Shown here: piece after piece, positions 26,591-35,275 of the stretch
Layout: the number at the start of each line of letters is the position of its first letter
Position numbering within the stretch: position 1 is the first letter of the stretch
Assembly: GCF_030813495.1 (NCBI RefSeq)
Contig: NZ_JAUSUI010000005.1
Location: 186,001-250,000 of the forward strand
Direction of reading: 5' to 3'
Source: Ancylobacter polymorphus
GTDB taxonomy: Bacteria; Pseudomonadota; Alphaproteobacteria; Rhizobiales; Xanthobacteraceae
DNA: 64,000 nt
Position numbers and translations under genes: made by a program
The notes under the pieces: model-generated
Databases searched by the model: none
Seen by the model: the letters and a program-made list of their open reading frames with translations, nothing else
What the model was told of the DNA's origin: nothing

Positions 26591-27622
26591 ATGATGTTCC
26601 GCCGTCCCCGCTTCGCCGTCCGCCTCCTCGTCGCCGCGGCCCTCATGGCTCCGGCCGGCCTCGCGGTCGCGCAGAACTATCCGCCCGGCAGCGTCGGCGG
26701 GGGGTATGACGGCGGCGGCGGCTATGATGGCGGCGACCGCTCGGTCTGCATCCGGCTGGAAGGCCAGCTTGCCGGGCTCGATCGCGGCCAGGGCGGCGGC
26801 CAGCCCGATTACGGCGCCGCCATTGCCCAGCAGCAGCAGGACATCGCCAACCTGTCCGCGCAGGTGCGCCAGCTCGGCTGCGACAAGCGCGGCTTCCTCA
26901 TCTTCCAGCCGCAGTTGCCGCCGCAGTGCGAATCGCTCAACCGGCGCCTCACCCAGGCCCGCTCGACGCTCGACCGCACCATGATGCAGGCGCGCGGCCA
27001 GCAGAGCGGCAATGACGAGCAGCGCCGCCAGCTCATCTACGCCCTCGCCCAGAACAATTGCGGCCCGCAATATCAGGCCGCGCTCGGCCAGGGCGGTGGC
27101 GGCGGCGGAAACTACGGCAACGCCAATCGCCGCCCGCGCAATTTCATCGAGCAATTGTTCGGCGTGCCGGCGGAAGAATCCGGCCCGCTCGACGTGCAGC
27201 CGCTGGAAATGCCGAAGGTCTCGACCTACCGCACCGTGTGCGTGCGGACCTGCGACGGCTTCTTCTTCCCCATTTCCTTCGCCGCCACCCCGGCCAAGTT
27301 CGGCTCGGACGAGGCGCAGTGCCAGCGCCAGTGCCCCGGCACCGAGGCGCGGCTGTTCGCCTATCGCAACCCCGGCGAGGACATCAACCAGGCGGTCGGC
27401 ATCAACGGCCAGCCCTATATGTCGCTGCCCACGGCGCTGCTGTTCAAGAAGGAATATGTCGCCGCCTGCTCCTGCCGCCCCGCCGGGATGAGCTGGGCGC
27501 AGGCGCTGTCCGGCGCAGAGGACCCGACCTTGCGCAAGGGCGACATCGTCGTGACCGAGGATGCCTCGCGCGAAATGTCCCAGCCGCGCCCGGCCACACC
27601 GCCCGCTACCAAGAAGCCCTGA
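26591..27622 (+). CDS. DUF2865-domain secreted protein
   Basis: A 343-residue exported protein typical of Hyphomicrobiales. A signal peptide ends near AGLAVAQ (residue 27), followed by a Gly/Tyr-rich low-complexity stretch, a Gln-rich coiled region with paired cysteines, and the DUF2865 core VSTYRTVCVRTCDGFFFPIS (about residue 215). The end is Pro/Thr-rich. Function unknown; the many cysteines imply a disulfide-bonded envelope protein. TTG 26588, ATG 26591 and ATG 26594 are all possible starts. Confidence 0.87.
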   Translation: MMFRRPRFAVRLLVAAALMAPAGLAVAQNYPPGSVGGGYDGGGGYDGGDRSVCIRLEGQLAGLDRGQGGGQPDYGAAIAQQQQDIANLSAQVRQLGCDKRGFLIFQPQLPPQCESLNRRLTQARSTLDRTMMQARGQQSGNDEQRRQLIYALAQNNCGPQYQAALGQGGGGGGNYGNANRRPRNFIEQLFGVPAEESGPLDVQPLEMPKVSTYRTVCVRTCDGFFFPISFAATPAKFGSDEAQCQRQCPGTEARLFAYRNPGEDINQAVGINGQPYMSLPTALLFKKEYVAACSCRPAGMSWAQALSGAEDPTLRKGDIVVTEDASREMSQPRPATPPATKKP

Positions 27623-27636
27623 TCTTCCGAATATCC

Positions 27637-27674
27637 GTCATCCCGGACGGCCGGAGCCTGTCCAGCCCGCGCTA
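27637..27674. repeat. Half copy of palindromic repeat family A
   Basis: GTCATCCCGGACGGCCGGAG matches the left end of the copies at 5017 and 39511; the inverted right half is missing. It abuts the gltX stop. Confidence 0.6.
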
Positions 27675-29033
27675 GGCGCTCTCGCCCCGCAGCCGCGCCG
27701 CCGCCTTTTCGCGGCCGATCAGCGGCAGCAGCGCCTTCATTTCCGGCCCGCTCTCGCGCCCGGTGAGGGCGAGGCGCAGCGGGTGGAACAGCGCCCGCCC
27801 CGTGCGCCCGCTCGCTGGTTTCAGCGCCGCGATCCAGCGCGGATAGACATCCTCGCCCCACGCCTGCGGCAGCAGCGCCGCCGCCGCCGCGAGGAAATCG
27901 GCATCCTCCGGGGCCGTCACCGGCGCCAGCGGCCCCTCGACCACGCGCCACCAATCGGCGGCCTCCGCGAGGCGGGCGAGATTGCCCCGCACCGCCAGCC
28001 AGAACGCTTCGCCGCCGCCGATACCGAGACCCTCAAGCCGCGCGGCCACCGCCTCATGGGGCAGGTGATGCAGCGTCGCGGCGGTCAGCGCGGAAAGCTC
28101 GGCCGGGTCGAAGCGCGCCGGGGCGCGGGAGATCTTGGCGAAGTCGATCTTGCCTGCCAGCGCCTCCAGCGAGACCACCGGCTCCACCGCCAGCGAGGTG
28201 CCGGTGAGCACGGCGAGGCTGGCCACGGCGAGCGCCTCTTCCCCTTCCGCCCGCAAGGCCCGCAGCGAGAGATGGCCGAGCCGCTTGGACAGCCCCTCCC
28301 CGCTCGGCAGCACCAGCAGATTGTGGTGGCCGAAGCGCGGAACAAACCCACCCAGCGCCTCGATGATCTCGATCTGCACGCCGGTATTGGTCACGTGGTC
28401 CTCGCCGCGCACCACATGGGTCACGCCCATGTCGATATCGTCGACCACCGAGGTCAGTGTGTAGAGATAGGACCCGTCCTCGCGCACCAGCACCGGGTCG
28501 GAAAGGGTGGCGGTGTCGACGCCCTGCCGCCCGCGCACCAGATCGTCCCACACCACCTGCCGGCCATCGAGACGGAAGCGCCAATGCGGGCGGCGGCCCT
28601 CGGCCTCGCGCGCGGCGCGCTCCGCCGGGGTGAGCTTCAGCGCCGCGCGGTCATAGACCGGCGGCAGCCCGCGCCGGCGCCGCGACTGGCGCATCGCCTC
28701 CAGTTCCTCCTCGCTCTCATAGGCCGGGTAGAGCCGGCCCTGCGCCTTCAGCCGCGCCACGGCCTCATCGTAACGCGGCAGCCGCCGCGACTGGTGCTCC
28801 ACCCGGTCCGGGGCGAGGCCGAGCCAGGCGACATCCTGCGCGATCGCCTCGGCGAAGGCGTCGGTGGAGCGCGCCGTGTCGGTGTCGTCATAGCGCAGGA
28901 TGAACGTTCCACCCCATTGCCGCGCATAGAGGGCGTTGTACAGCGCCGTCCGGGCGTTGCCGACATGCAGCAGGCCGGTGGGCGAAGGCGCGAAGCGCAG
29001 GACGGGCGGGGTGTCGGGAGCGGTGTCGGGCAT
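27672..29033 (-). CDS. gltX: Glutamyl-tRNA synthetase
   Basis: A 453-residue class I aminoacyl-tRNA synthetase. The N-terminal [16 protein letters not shown] holds the HIGH-type motif (HVGN), and the KMSKS-type motif is [20 protein letters not shown] is the usual GluRS signature. At 453 residues it resembles the shorter of two GluRS forms that many alphaproteobacteria carry; which form this is cannot be decided without the other copy. Start ATG 29033. Its 3' end abuts a half REP-like element. Confidence 0.92.
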   Translation of the reverse strand: MPDTAPDTPPVLRFAPSPTGLLHVGNARTALYNALYARQWGGTFILRYDDTDTARSTDAFAEAIAQDVAWLGLAPDRVEHQSRRLPRYDEAVARLKAQGRLYPAYESEEELEAMRQSRRRRGLPPVYDRAALKLTPAERAAREAEGRRPHWRFRLDGRQVVWDDLVRGRQGVDTATLSDPVLVREDGSYLYTLTSVVDDIDMGVTHVVRGEDHVTNTGVQIEIIEALGGFVPRFGHHNLLVLPSGEGLSKRLGHLSLRALRAEGEEALAVASLAVLTGTSLAVEPVVSLEALAGKIDFAKISRAPARFDPAELSALTAATLHHLPHEAVAARLEGLGIGGGEAFWLAVRGNLARLAEAADWWRVVEGPLAPVTAPEDADFLAAAAALLPQAWGEDVYPRWIAALKPASGRTGRALFHPLRLALTGRESGPEMKALLPLIGREKAAARLRGESA

Positions 29034-29182
29034 GGCGTCTTATCGCCGAGGACGCCCCCCCGGAGCAAGCACTCGCGCCGGCGCGCAGCGCCCCACAGCT
29101 TTACCTCAGCAGCCGCAAATGAGAGGCTGCGGTGGTCGACAATATGCATGAGGCGCTGCGGCGCGGATTAGTGGAGTTTCGC

Positions 29183-30103
29183 GTGACCCCGATCATCCAG
29201 GATATTTTCTCCATCTTCTTCGTCCTCGCTCTTGGATATGTCGCGGGAAAACGCTCCAGTTTCGATCAGGCCCAGGCCTCCGGCTTCAATCATCTGGTAC
29301 TCACCTACTGCCTGCCGGCGCTGCTCTTTGTCTCCATCGCCAATTCCTCGCGCGAGGCGCTGTTCTCCGACACGCGGCTGCTGTCGATCTCCGTCATCGT
29401 GCTGCTGTTCTGGTACTTCGTCGCCTTTGCCGGGGCGCTGTTCGTCTTCGGCCATGACCGGCGCGAAGCGGGCATCGCCGGCCTCAGCGCCGGCGCGCCG
29501 ACCGTGGGCTTTCTCGGCATGGCGGTGCTCTCGCCGCTGTTCGGCGGCACGGCTGCACTGAGTGTCGCCATCGTCGCGCTGGTCGTGAACGTGATTCTCG
29601 TGCCGCTCGGCATGTTCTTCGTCGCGCCCAAGGGCACGAAGCCGGCGGCGGCACTGATCAAGGCGGCGAAGGAGCCGGTGGTGCTGGCGCCGATGATCGC
29701 CGTGGCGCTGGTGCTGGCCGGCGTGCGCATGCCGGAACTGTTGCAGGCGCCGCTGGCGCTGATCGGCCACGCCACATCAGGCGTCGCCGTGTTCGCCGCC
29801 GGGCTGGTGCTGTCGGCGCATAAATTCCAGCTGAACACGGAAGTGCTGTGGAATTCGCTGGTGAAGGTCGGGCTGATGCCGGCCTCGATGCTCGCCCTCG
29901 CGGTGATGACGGGCGTCAGCCCCACCCATCTCGAACAGGTGGTGCTGCTCGCCGCGCTGCCGCCGGCCTTTTCCGGCATCGTCATCGCCGGCCGCGAACA
30001 GACCTATGTCGGCCTCGCGTCCTCGACGCTGATCGTCAGCGTGATCGGCTTCGCCGTCGCCGCGCCGCTCTGGACGGCGCTGGCCCGCCATTTCGCGGGG
30101 TGA
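29183..30103 (+). CDS. AEC-family (auxin efflux carrier) transporter
   Basis: A 306-residue membrane protein with about ten helices, opening TPIIQDIFSIFFVLALGYVA as AEC proteins do, with the conserved NHLVLTYCLPALLF and C-terminal ALPPAFSGIVIAGRE. Bacterial members export malate, malonate or other organic acids; the substrate here is unknown. I choose GTG 29183 because GGAG lies six bases upstream and the length equals the family norm. ATG 29144 and GTG 29132 would add a hydrophilic N-terminus. It converges on the NadE-like gene with a 15-base gap. Confidence 0.82.
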   Translation: MTPIIQDIFSIFFVLALGYVAGKRSSFDQAQASGFNHLVLTYCLPALLFVSIANSSREALFSDTRLLSISVIVLLFWYFVAFAGALFVFGHDRREAGIAGLSAGAPTVGFLGMAVLSPLFGGTAALSVAIVALVVNVILVPLGMFFVAPKGTKPAAALIKAAKEPVVLAPMIAVALVLAGVRMPELLQAPLALIGHATSGVAVFAAGLVLSAHKFQLNTEVLWNSLVKVGLMPASMLALAVMTGVSPTHLEQVVLLAALPPAFSGIVIAGREQTYVGLASSTLIVSVIGFAVAAPLWTALARHFAG

Positions 30104-30118
30104 GCGGGGCCCGCGCGA

Positions 30119-31492
30119 TCAGGCCGAGGGCGGGCCGTCCGCCCCGGCCGGTTCCGCGTCTGTCGAGACGAGCAGCTTTGCGGGGATAACCGGCCCCTCC
30201 GGGCCGAGCGCCCCGGCCGGCTTCCAGCGGTTGCGCAGCGCGGCCAGAGCGTGCCGCCGCGCGGCGTCGAGGTGGCGCAGGGCGCCGTCGGGCGTCACCA
30301 GGCGCGCGCCGAGCCGTTCGGCCAGAGCGGTGAGCAGCGCGCCGCGCATGCCGCACGCCAGCGCGGCGGCGGCCTCCGGCTCGGCAGGACCGGCGAGCGG
30401 CGTCAGCAGCGCTTCCAGCGCCGCCACTGCCGGGTCGAGCGGCACGCGGTCGACGCGCACGCCCAGCGCCCCGGCGAGGGCCGCCGTCTCCGTGAAGGCT
30501 TCCGGCGAGGGTGCGTCAAACGGCAGCGCCACAGCCCGCACCCGCTCCGGCCCCAGCGCGTCCACGGCCATCACCGCCGCCAGCGCCGAATCGCGATCGG
30601 CGGACAGGGCGAGCAGCGCCCCGCGCGCGCCGCTCTTTTCCACCTGGTCGCGAAGGCTCAGCACGCCCGCGGCATAATCCGCCTCGTCGCCGGCCAGCAG
30701 CGGCGCCCGCGCGCCCTCTTCGCAGCGCCAGCCATCGGCCCAGCGTTCCCAGCGCGTGATGCGGACCCGCTCCTGGAAGTTCGGCAGTTGCACCGCCAGC
30801 GAGCGGTCGGCATTGAGCACGAAGGAGCCACCGTCAAACACAGCCTCGCCCTGCCCGCCCAGACGATTGACGAAGGCCAGCGGCAGCCCGCTCTCCACCA
30901 CCCGCGCCACGACGCGGTTCAGCCGCGCGTCCTGCGCGTCGCGGTGATAAGGCGAGGCGCTGGGGACGAGCAGGATTTCCGCCCCCGTCTCCATCAGGCA
31001 TTCGGCCACGTCGGGCGCGGCGATGTCCTCGCCCAGCGGCACGCCGAGCCGCACGCCGCGAAACGCCATCGGCCCCGGCATCGGGCCGGGGGTGAACACG
31101 CCCCGTTCGTCGCCGACATCAGGCAGTTCCACCTTGAAGCGGCTCGCCGCCACCGCGCCGCCATCGAGCAGCAGAGCGGCATTGTACAGCCGGCCGCCCT
31201 CGTCCCACGGCGCGCCGATCAGCAGTGCCGGCCCGTCCTCGCCGGTGTCGCGTGCCAGTTCCTCCACCGCGCCCCGGCAGGCGGCGATGAAAGCGGGCGC
31301 CCGGTCCCTGGGCAGGCCGCCGGAGAGGAACAGTTCGGGGAACACCAGCAACTCGGCCCCCTGTCCGCCCGCCAAGGCCCGCGCCTCGCGCACGCGCCGC
31401 ACATTGCCGGCGATATCGCCGGCCACGGGGTTCAGCTGGGCAACCGCAATGAGCAGCTGGTCGGCGGGCGCGGAGGAGAGCGTGCTGGACAT
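30119..31492 (-). CDS. Degenerate glutamine-dependent NAD+ synthetase homologue (NadE-like, probable pseudoenzyme)
   Basis: A 457-residue protein aligning along its length with two-domain NadE, which is usually about 550-580 residues. The nitrilase-type glutaminase half keeps Glu (FPELFLSG) and Lys (RFKVELP), but the Cys of GVPICEDIW is Gly (LGVPLGEDI). In the synthetase half the P-loop SGGxDS reads LSADRDSALAAV, the TTGNKSE block is gone (LVTPDGALRH), and the C-terminal segment after VIPAKLL is missing. The reading frame is intact, with normal codon use, so it is not an ordinary decayed pseudogene. It probably lost both activities; a regulatory role is possible. It follows the RgpF-like gene by 79 bases. 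Confidence 0.78.
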   Translation of the reverse strand: MSSTLSSAPADQLLIAVAQLNPVAGDIAGNVRRVREARALAGGQGAELLVFPELFLSGGLPRDRAPAFIAACRGAVEELARDTGEDGPALLIGAPWDEGGRLYNAALLLDGGAVAASRFKVELPDVGDERGVFTPGPMPGPMAFRGVRLGVPLGEDIAAPDVAECLMETGAEILLVPSASPYHRDAQDARLNRVVARVVESGLPLAFVNRLGGQGEAVFDGGSFVLNADRSLAVQLPNFQERVRITRWERWADGWRCEEGARAPLLAGDEADYAAGVLSLRDQVEKSGARGALLALSADRDSALAAVMAVDALGPERVRAVALPFDAPSPEAFTETAALAGALGVRVDRVPLDPAVAALEALLTPLAGPAEPEAAAALACGMRGALLTALAERLGARLVTPDGALRHLDAARRHALAALRNRWKPAGALGPEGPVIPAKLLVSTDAEPAGADGPPSA

Positions 31493-31571
31493 GCGGCGTG
31501 ATGTAGCCTTCCCCTGCGGTGGCGGCAATCGCCGCCCCCCGTGCCCGGTCTTCGCGCCTCGTTTCCGCGCG

Positions 31572-33581
31572 TCAGTCCCAGTCCGTGCCCGGCACGCGCA
31601 CGGCGGCGGTGGTGAAGCCGGCCTTGCGCACCGCCATGGGCAGCAGCCGCTCCAGCCCGTGCATCAGCGTGCCGTCATCGGGAATCGGCTCGGCGGGATA
31701 GTCCGCCCAATCGAGGCCGAGCGCGAGATAGGGCGCCAGCGCCGCCGGGCGGATGGCGAACATGTTGCCGACGGGAAAATCGACATAGGTGCCGGGCGGC
31801 TCGCTCAGCGCCAGATCCGCGCGCAGCTCCTCGGCGATGCGGCCATTGCGCGCCCAGTCGAGCAGATGCGTGTCCTCGGGGTAGACGAGGCCGACCCTCG
31901 GCTGCGCTTCCATATGGGCGAGCACGGCGTCGAGCATCGGGTGCGCGCCGCCGATCAGGTTCTCCCACAGGAAATGCCGCCACGGGTCGCCGATGGCGCG
32001 GCGCCTTCCCTTGGTCTTCTTGCCATGGACATGCAGGAACACGTCATAGCCGCCGCCCGCCAGCACGTCGCGCAGCGCGGTGAGGAACGGCCCGACATCG
32101 CGCCCGACATTGGGCACCACGTCGATCCGCACCGGCGCAGGATAGGTCGCCGTCAGCGCCCTCAGCTCCGCCGCCTTGGCCGGCGTGTCTGTCGTGAGGA
32201 ACAGGTCGGGCCGCGCGGCATTGACCGCGATGCGCTCCAGCAGTTCCGGCAGCAGGTCGGGATAGAAGAAATGCCCGTGCAGCGCGGTTCTCAGCCCGCT
32301 CGCGCGCGGCTCCGGCAGCGGCCCGAAGACGGGGATCGCCCACGGCCCCGCCGGGCGCCCGCGCTCGATCCAGTGCGCGAGCGGGTAGCGCCGCTGGTCG
32401 AAGCACGCGACCGGGTGGTGCTCGGCATAGATCAGCGGGTGGAAGCCGGAATAGGGCCGCCGCAGCGGCGGGCGGTTGGGGTGGCGCTTCAACAGCGCCT
32501 TGCGCCGCCAGTCGGCGATCCGCGCTTCCAGCTTCTCCACCACTGTGAAATCGCCCGGCGGGTCGTTCTCGCGCGGGATGTCGAGCACTTCCAGCCGCTC
32601 CGGCTCGGTCGCCAGCACCAGCGCCACTTCCCGGTCCAGCTCCTCGCCAATCTCACGGCCGATGGCGACAACCTCGGCGGCACCCGCCCCCAGCGGGTCC
32701 CCGGCCGCCACCAGCCGCCGCCTTGCGGCGAAGCGCGGCATGGCCGCCAGCGCCGCCTCGCGCGCAGCCGGCGAGGGAAAGACCAGCGCGCTCGCCCGGT
32801 CCAGCGCCAGTTCCAGCGCCGGGCCGAGCGCGAGGTCCTGCGCGAGGTTTTGCGCGAGGTCTTGCGCCAGCGGCCCGGCCCTCTCGCTCTCCGTCGCGCC
32901 GATCACCGCGACGACGGGAATGTTGCGCTGTTCCAGCGCGTCGGCGGCGTCGATGGTCGAAAGCCCCACGGTGACGGCGAAGAGCGGCCGCTCGGCGCGG
33001 GCGCGATAGGCCAGCGCATCCAGCATCACCGCGCGCGGCGCGCGGGAGCGGGCGAGCGCTACCGGCACCTCGACCGCGCCACTGTCGCCGGTGTCGCCGC
33101 CGCCATCCAGCACCGCCACCACCACGGCGTGGTCCCGCGCCAGCGCGCGCAGCAGCCGTGCGGCGGGCTTGGCGCGGCTCTCGATCACCACGAGCACGGT
33201 GCGCCGCCCGGCGACGGGCGGGGGAAAGGCGAAACCGGCGGCGAGCGGGGCCAGCGTCGCATCGGCCTGAGTAAGCCAGCCGGCGAAGGGACGGCGCGGC
33301 CGACCGGGCTCCTTGAAGATCACCCCTTCCAGCCCGGGGCGCGGGCGCTGATAGGCGTCGAACAGCAGCGCGCGCAAAAAGGCGCGCGGGCGCCCTTCGG
33401 CGTCGAACAGCAGCTGGCCCAGCTGCCGGCCGGTCTTCTGGGTGCGGGCGGTGATCCAGCGCCGCAGCGGGCTGCGCTGCTTGGGCATATGGTAGCGCGC
33501 GCGCTTGGCCGGGCGGTCTTTGGCCGGACCATCGGTCGCCGGCGAGGCCTGATCCGGCAGGGAAGACTCGGGACGGGTCAT
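31572..33581 (-). CDS. RgpF-like rhamnan/glycan synthesis protein
   Basis: A 669-residue protein. The C-terminal half (about residues 420-669) is an RgpF domain: ALHGHFFYPDLLPELLERI, DVVPNVGRDVGPFL, VFLHVHGKKT and GDPWRHFLWENLIG, as found in rhamnose-glucose polysaccharide assembly proteins. The N-terminal half is Arg/Ala-rich, lacks a signal peptide, and is not recognised. It carries a 12-base repeat (AQDLAQNLAQDL, residues about 240-251). ATG 33581 has GGAG four bases upstream. A role in surface glycan assembly is inferred from the domain. Confidence 0.78.
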   Translation of the reverse strand: MTRPESSLPDQASPATDGPAKDRPAKRARYHMPKQRSPLRRWITARTQKTGRQLGQLLFDAEGRPRAFLRALLFDAYQRPRPGLEGVIFKEPGRPRRPFAGWLTQADATLAPLAAGFAFPPPVAGRRTVLVVIESRAKPAARLLRALARDHAVVVAVLDGGGDTGDSGAVEVPVALARSRAPRAVMLDALAYRARAERPLFAVTVGLSTIDAADALEQRNIPVVAVIGATESERAGPLAQDLAQNLAQDLALGPALELALDRASALVFPSPAAREAALAAMPRFAARRRLVAAGDPLGAGAAEVVAIGREIGEELDREVALVLATEPERLEVLDIPRENDPPGDFTVVEKLEARIADWRRKALLKRHPNRPPLRRPYSGFHPLIYAEHHPVACFDQRRYPLAHWIERGRPAGPWAIPVFGPLPEPRASGLRTALHGHFFYPDLLPELLERIAVNAARPDLFLTTDTPAKAAELRALTATYPAPVRIDVVPNVGRDVGPFLTALRDVLAGGGYDVFLHVHGKKTKGRRRAIGDPWRHFLWENLIGGAHPMLDAVLAHMEAQPRVGLVYPEDTHLLDWARNGRIAEELRADLALSEPPGTYVDFPVGNMFAIRPAALAPYLALGLDWADYPAEPIPDDGTLMHGLERLLPMAVRKAGFTTAAVRVPGTDWD
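32830..32865. repeat. 12-base in-frame tandem repeat inside the RgpF-like gene
   Basis: Three units of GCGAGGTCCTGC type (the third positions vary). They encode the minus-strand peptide AQDL-AQNL-AQDL. A slippage-prone but in-frame array. Confidence 0.7.
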
Positions 33582-33716
33582 GACACTCCGGCGGGCCGAT
33601 GCGACGAGGCGAAGAGAGCGGCGGACGTTCCCGGCAGCAAACCCGGCGCCGCCCGGCGCTTGCCGGGGTTTTCTAAAGAGCGCGGCCGGCGAAGGCCAGA
33701 GGCTTGGCGCGCAAAC

Positions 33717-34079
33717 TCACTCGGCGGCGACCGCCAGCGTGCCGCCACGCGCGCCTTGCCGCCGGCTGCCCCAGCGGTGCAGCGCCAGAATAGCGGGACG
33801 AAGGCCCTGCCCCTCGTCGGTGAGGCTGTAGCCGACCTGCGGCGGAACGGTGGGATAGACCGTGCGGGCGATCACCCCGTCCGCCTCCAGCTCGCGCAGC
33901 GCCTTGGCAAGGATGCGTGGCGTGACATTGGCCATGCGCCGCCGGAGTTCGGCGAACCGTACCTCGCCGGAAAGCAGGTGATAGACGATGCCGCCCTTCC
34001 ATTTGGCGCCGATGATCTCCAGCGCCGCCTCCACCGGGCAGCCCTCGCCGCACGCATAATCCTGATGCCGCCTTGCCAT
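33717..34079 (-). CDS. HxlR-family winged-helix transcriptional regulator
   Basis: A 120-residue HxlR protein. The family start YACGEGCPVEAALEIIGAKW, the MANVTPRILAKALRELEADG recognition helix and TVPPQVGYSLTDEG wing are intact. The two cysteines at about residues 10 and 14 sit where redox- or quinone-sensing HxlR members (such as QorR/YodB) carry their reactive Cys. It is divergent from an NAD(P)H:quinone-reductase-like gene, the standard arrangement for this sensor and its target. Confidence 0.88.
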   Translation of the reverse strand: MARRHQDYACGEGCPVEAALEIIGAKWKGGIVYHLLSGEVRFAELRRRMANVTPRILAKALRELEADGVIARTVYPTVPPQVGYSLTDEGQGLRPAILALHRWGSRRQGARGGTLAVAAE

Positions 34080-34136
34080 GGCCTGTCTCCGCTCCGGGCG
34101 CCAAATCTAGGATTTCGGAGGCGTGGGGAAAAGGGC

Positions 34137-34152
34137 GTATCTTTTTCGATAT
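34137..34152. promoter_or_regulatory. Candidate HxlR operator GTATC-N6-GATAT
   Basis: A short dyad in an AT-rich patch of the 179-base divergent region between the HxlR gene and the reductase. The TATC/GATA arms are perfect; the outermost pair is not. Assigned by position. Confidence 0.4.
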
Positions 34153-34258
34153 CAGCCGACATTTTCGTGCGTTCTTGCGCCCGGCGTCCGCATCGCGACA
34201 TCTGGGGACAGATCGTCACCCCACGCGCCCCTTGGCGGCGCGGCGCAGGAGAACCCAG

Positions 34259-35272
34259 ATGAAGGCCATCGGCTACACCACCTCGCTTCCCATCACCGAG
34301 GCGCAGGCACTGTTCGATTTCGAGACCGCCGCCCCGACCCCCGGCCCGCGCGACCTGCTGGTGCGGGTGAAGGCGGTCTCGGTCAATCCTGTCGACACCA
34401 AGGTGCGGATGCGCCGCGCGGGCAGCGCGGAGGCGCCGGTGATTCTCGGCTGGGACGCCGCCGGCATCGTCGAGGCCGTGGGCGCCGAGGTGACGCTGTT
34501 CAAGCCCGGCGACGCGGTGTTCTATGCCGGCGACCTCAACCGCCCCGGCACCAATGCCGAGCTTCACCTCGTCGATGAGCGCCTCGTCGGGCCGAAGCCC
34601 GCCTCGCTCGGCTTCGCCGAGGCCGCCGCCCTGCCGCTCACCGCGCTCACCGCCTGGGAAGGGCTGTTCGACCGGCTTCAGGTGCCGGTGGACGGGGGCG
34701 AAGGGGCAAACCTGCTGGTTGTCGGCGCCGCCGGCGGCGTCGGCTCCATGGTGGTGCAGCTCGCCCGCCAGCTCACCCGCCTCACCGTCATCGGCACGGC
34801 GTCGCGGCCGGAAAGCCGCGCCTGGGTGGAGCGGCTCGGCGCCCATGCGGTGATCGACCATTCCCGCCCGCTCAGCGATGAGATCGCCGCCGCCGGGCTC
34901 GGGCCGATCGACTACACCTATTCGCTGACCCAGACCGACCGGCATTGGGCCGAGATCGTCAAGGCCGCCCGCCCGCAGGGCCGCATCGCCCTCATCGACG
35001 ATCCGGCCAGCCTCGACGCCCTGCCGCTCAAGGCCAAGAGCCTGTCGCTGCACTGGGAACTGATGTTCACCCGCTCGCTGTTCACCACCCCCGACATGAT
35101 CCGTCAGCACGAGATCCTGCGGGAGGTGTCGCGCCTCGTCGATGCCGGCACGCTGATCGCCACGGCGGGCACCGCGCTCGGCACCATCAACGCGGAACAT
35201 CTCAGGCGCGCCCACGCCGCCATCGAGAGCGGCAGCACCATCGGCAAGATCGTGCTGGAAGGCTGGGACTGA
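34259..35272 (+). CDS. Zinc-independent MDR oxidoreductase (quinone-reductase-like, ZADH family)
   Basis: A 337-residue MDR protein of the zinc-type alcohol dehydrogenase-like family that in fact lacks zinc ligands. It opens MKAIGYTTSLPITEAQALFD, has SVNPVDTKVR and WDAAGIVEAVG in place of the catalytic Cys/His motifs, and NADPH loop VVGAAGGVGSMVVQLAR. Probably an NADPH-dependent enone or quinone reductase induced through the divergent HxlR sensor. ATG 34259 has GGAG eight bases upstream. It converges on the first hydrolase paralogue with three bases between the stops. Confidence 0.85.
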   Translation: MKAIGYTTSLPITEAQALFDFETAAPTPGPRDLLVRVKAVSVNPVDTKVRMRRAGSAEAPVILGWDAAGIVEAVGAEVTLFKPGDAVFYAGDLNRPGTNAELHLVDERLVGPKPASLGFAEAAALPLTALTAWEGLFDRLQVPVDGGEGANLLVVGAAGGVGSMVVQLARQLTRLTVIGTASRPESRAWVERLGAHAVIDHSRPLSDEIAAAGLGPIDYTYSLTQTDRHWAEIVKAARPQGRIALIDDPASLDALPLKAKSLSLHWELMFTRSLFTTPDMIRQHEILREVSRLVDAGTLIATAGTALGTINAEHLRRAHAAIESGSTIGKIVLEGWD

Positions 35273-35275
35273 TGT

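Noticed and set aside
30119..31492. Calling the NadE-like gene a functional NAD synthetase
   Set aside because: The catalytic Cys, the SGGxDS loop, the TTGNKSE block and the C-terminus are all absent.
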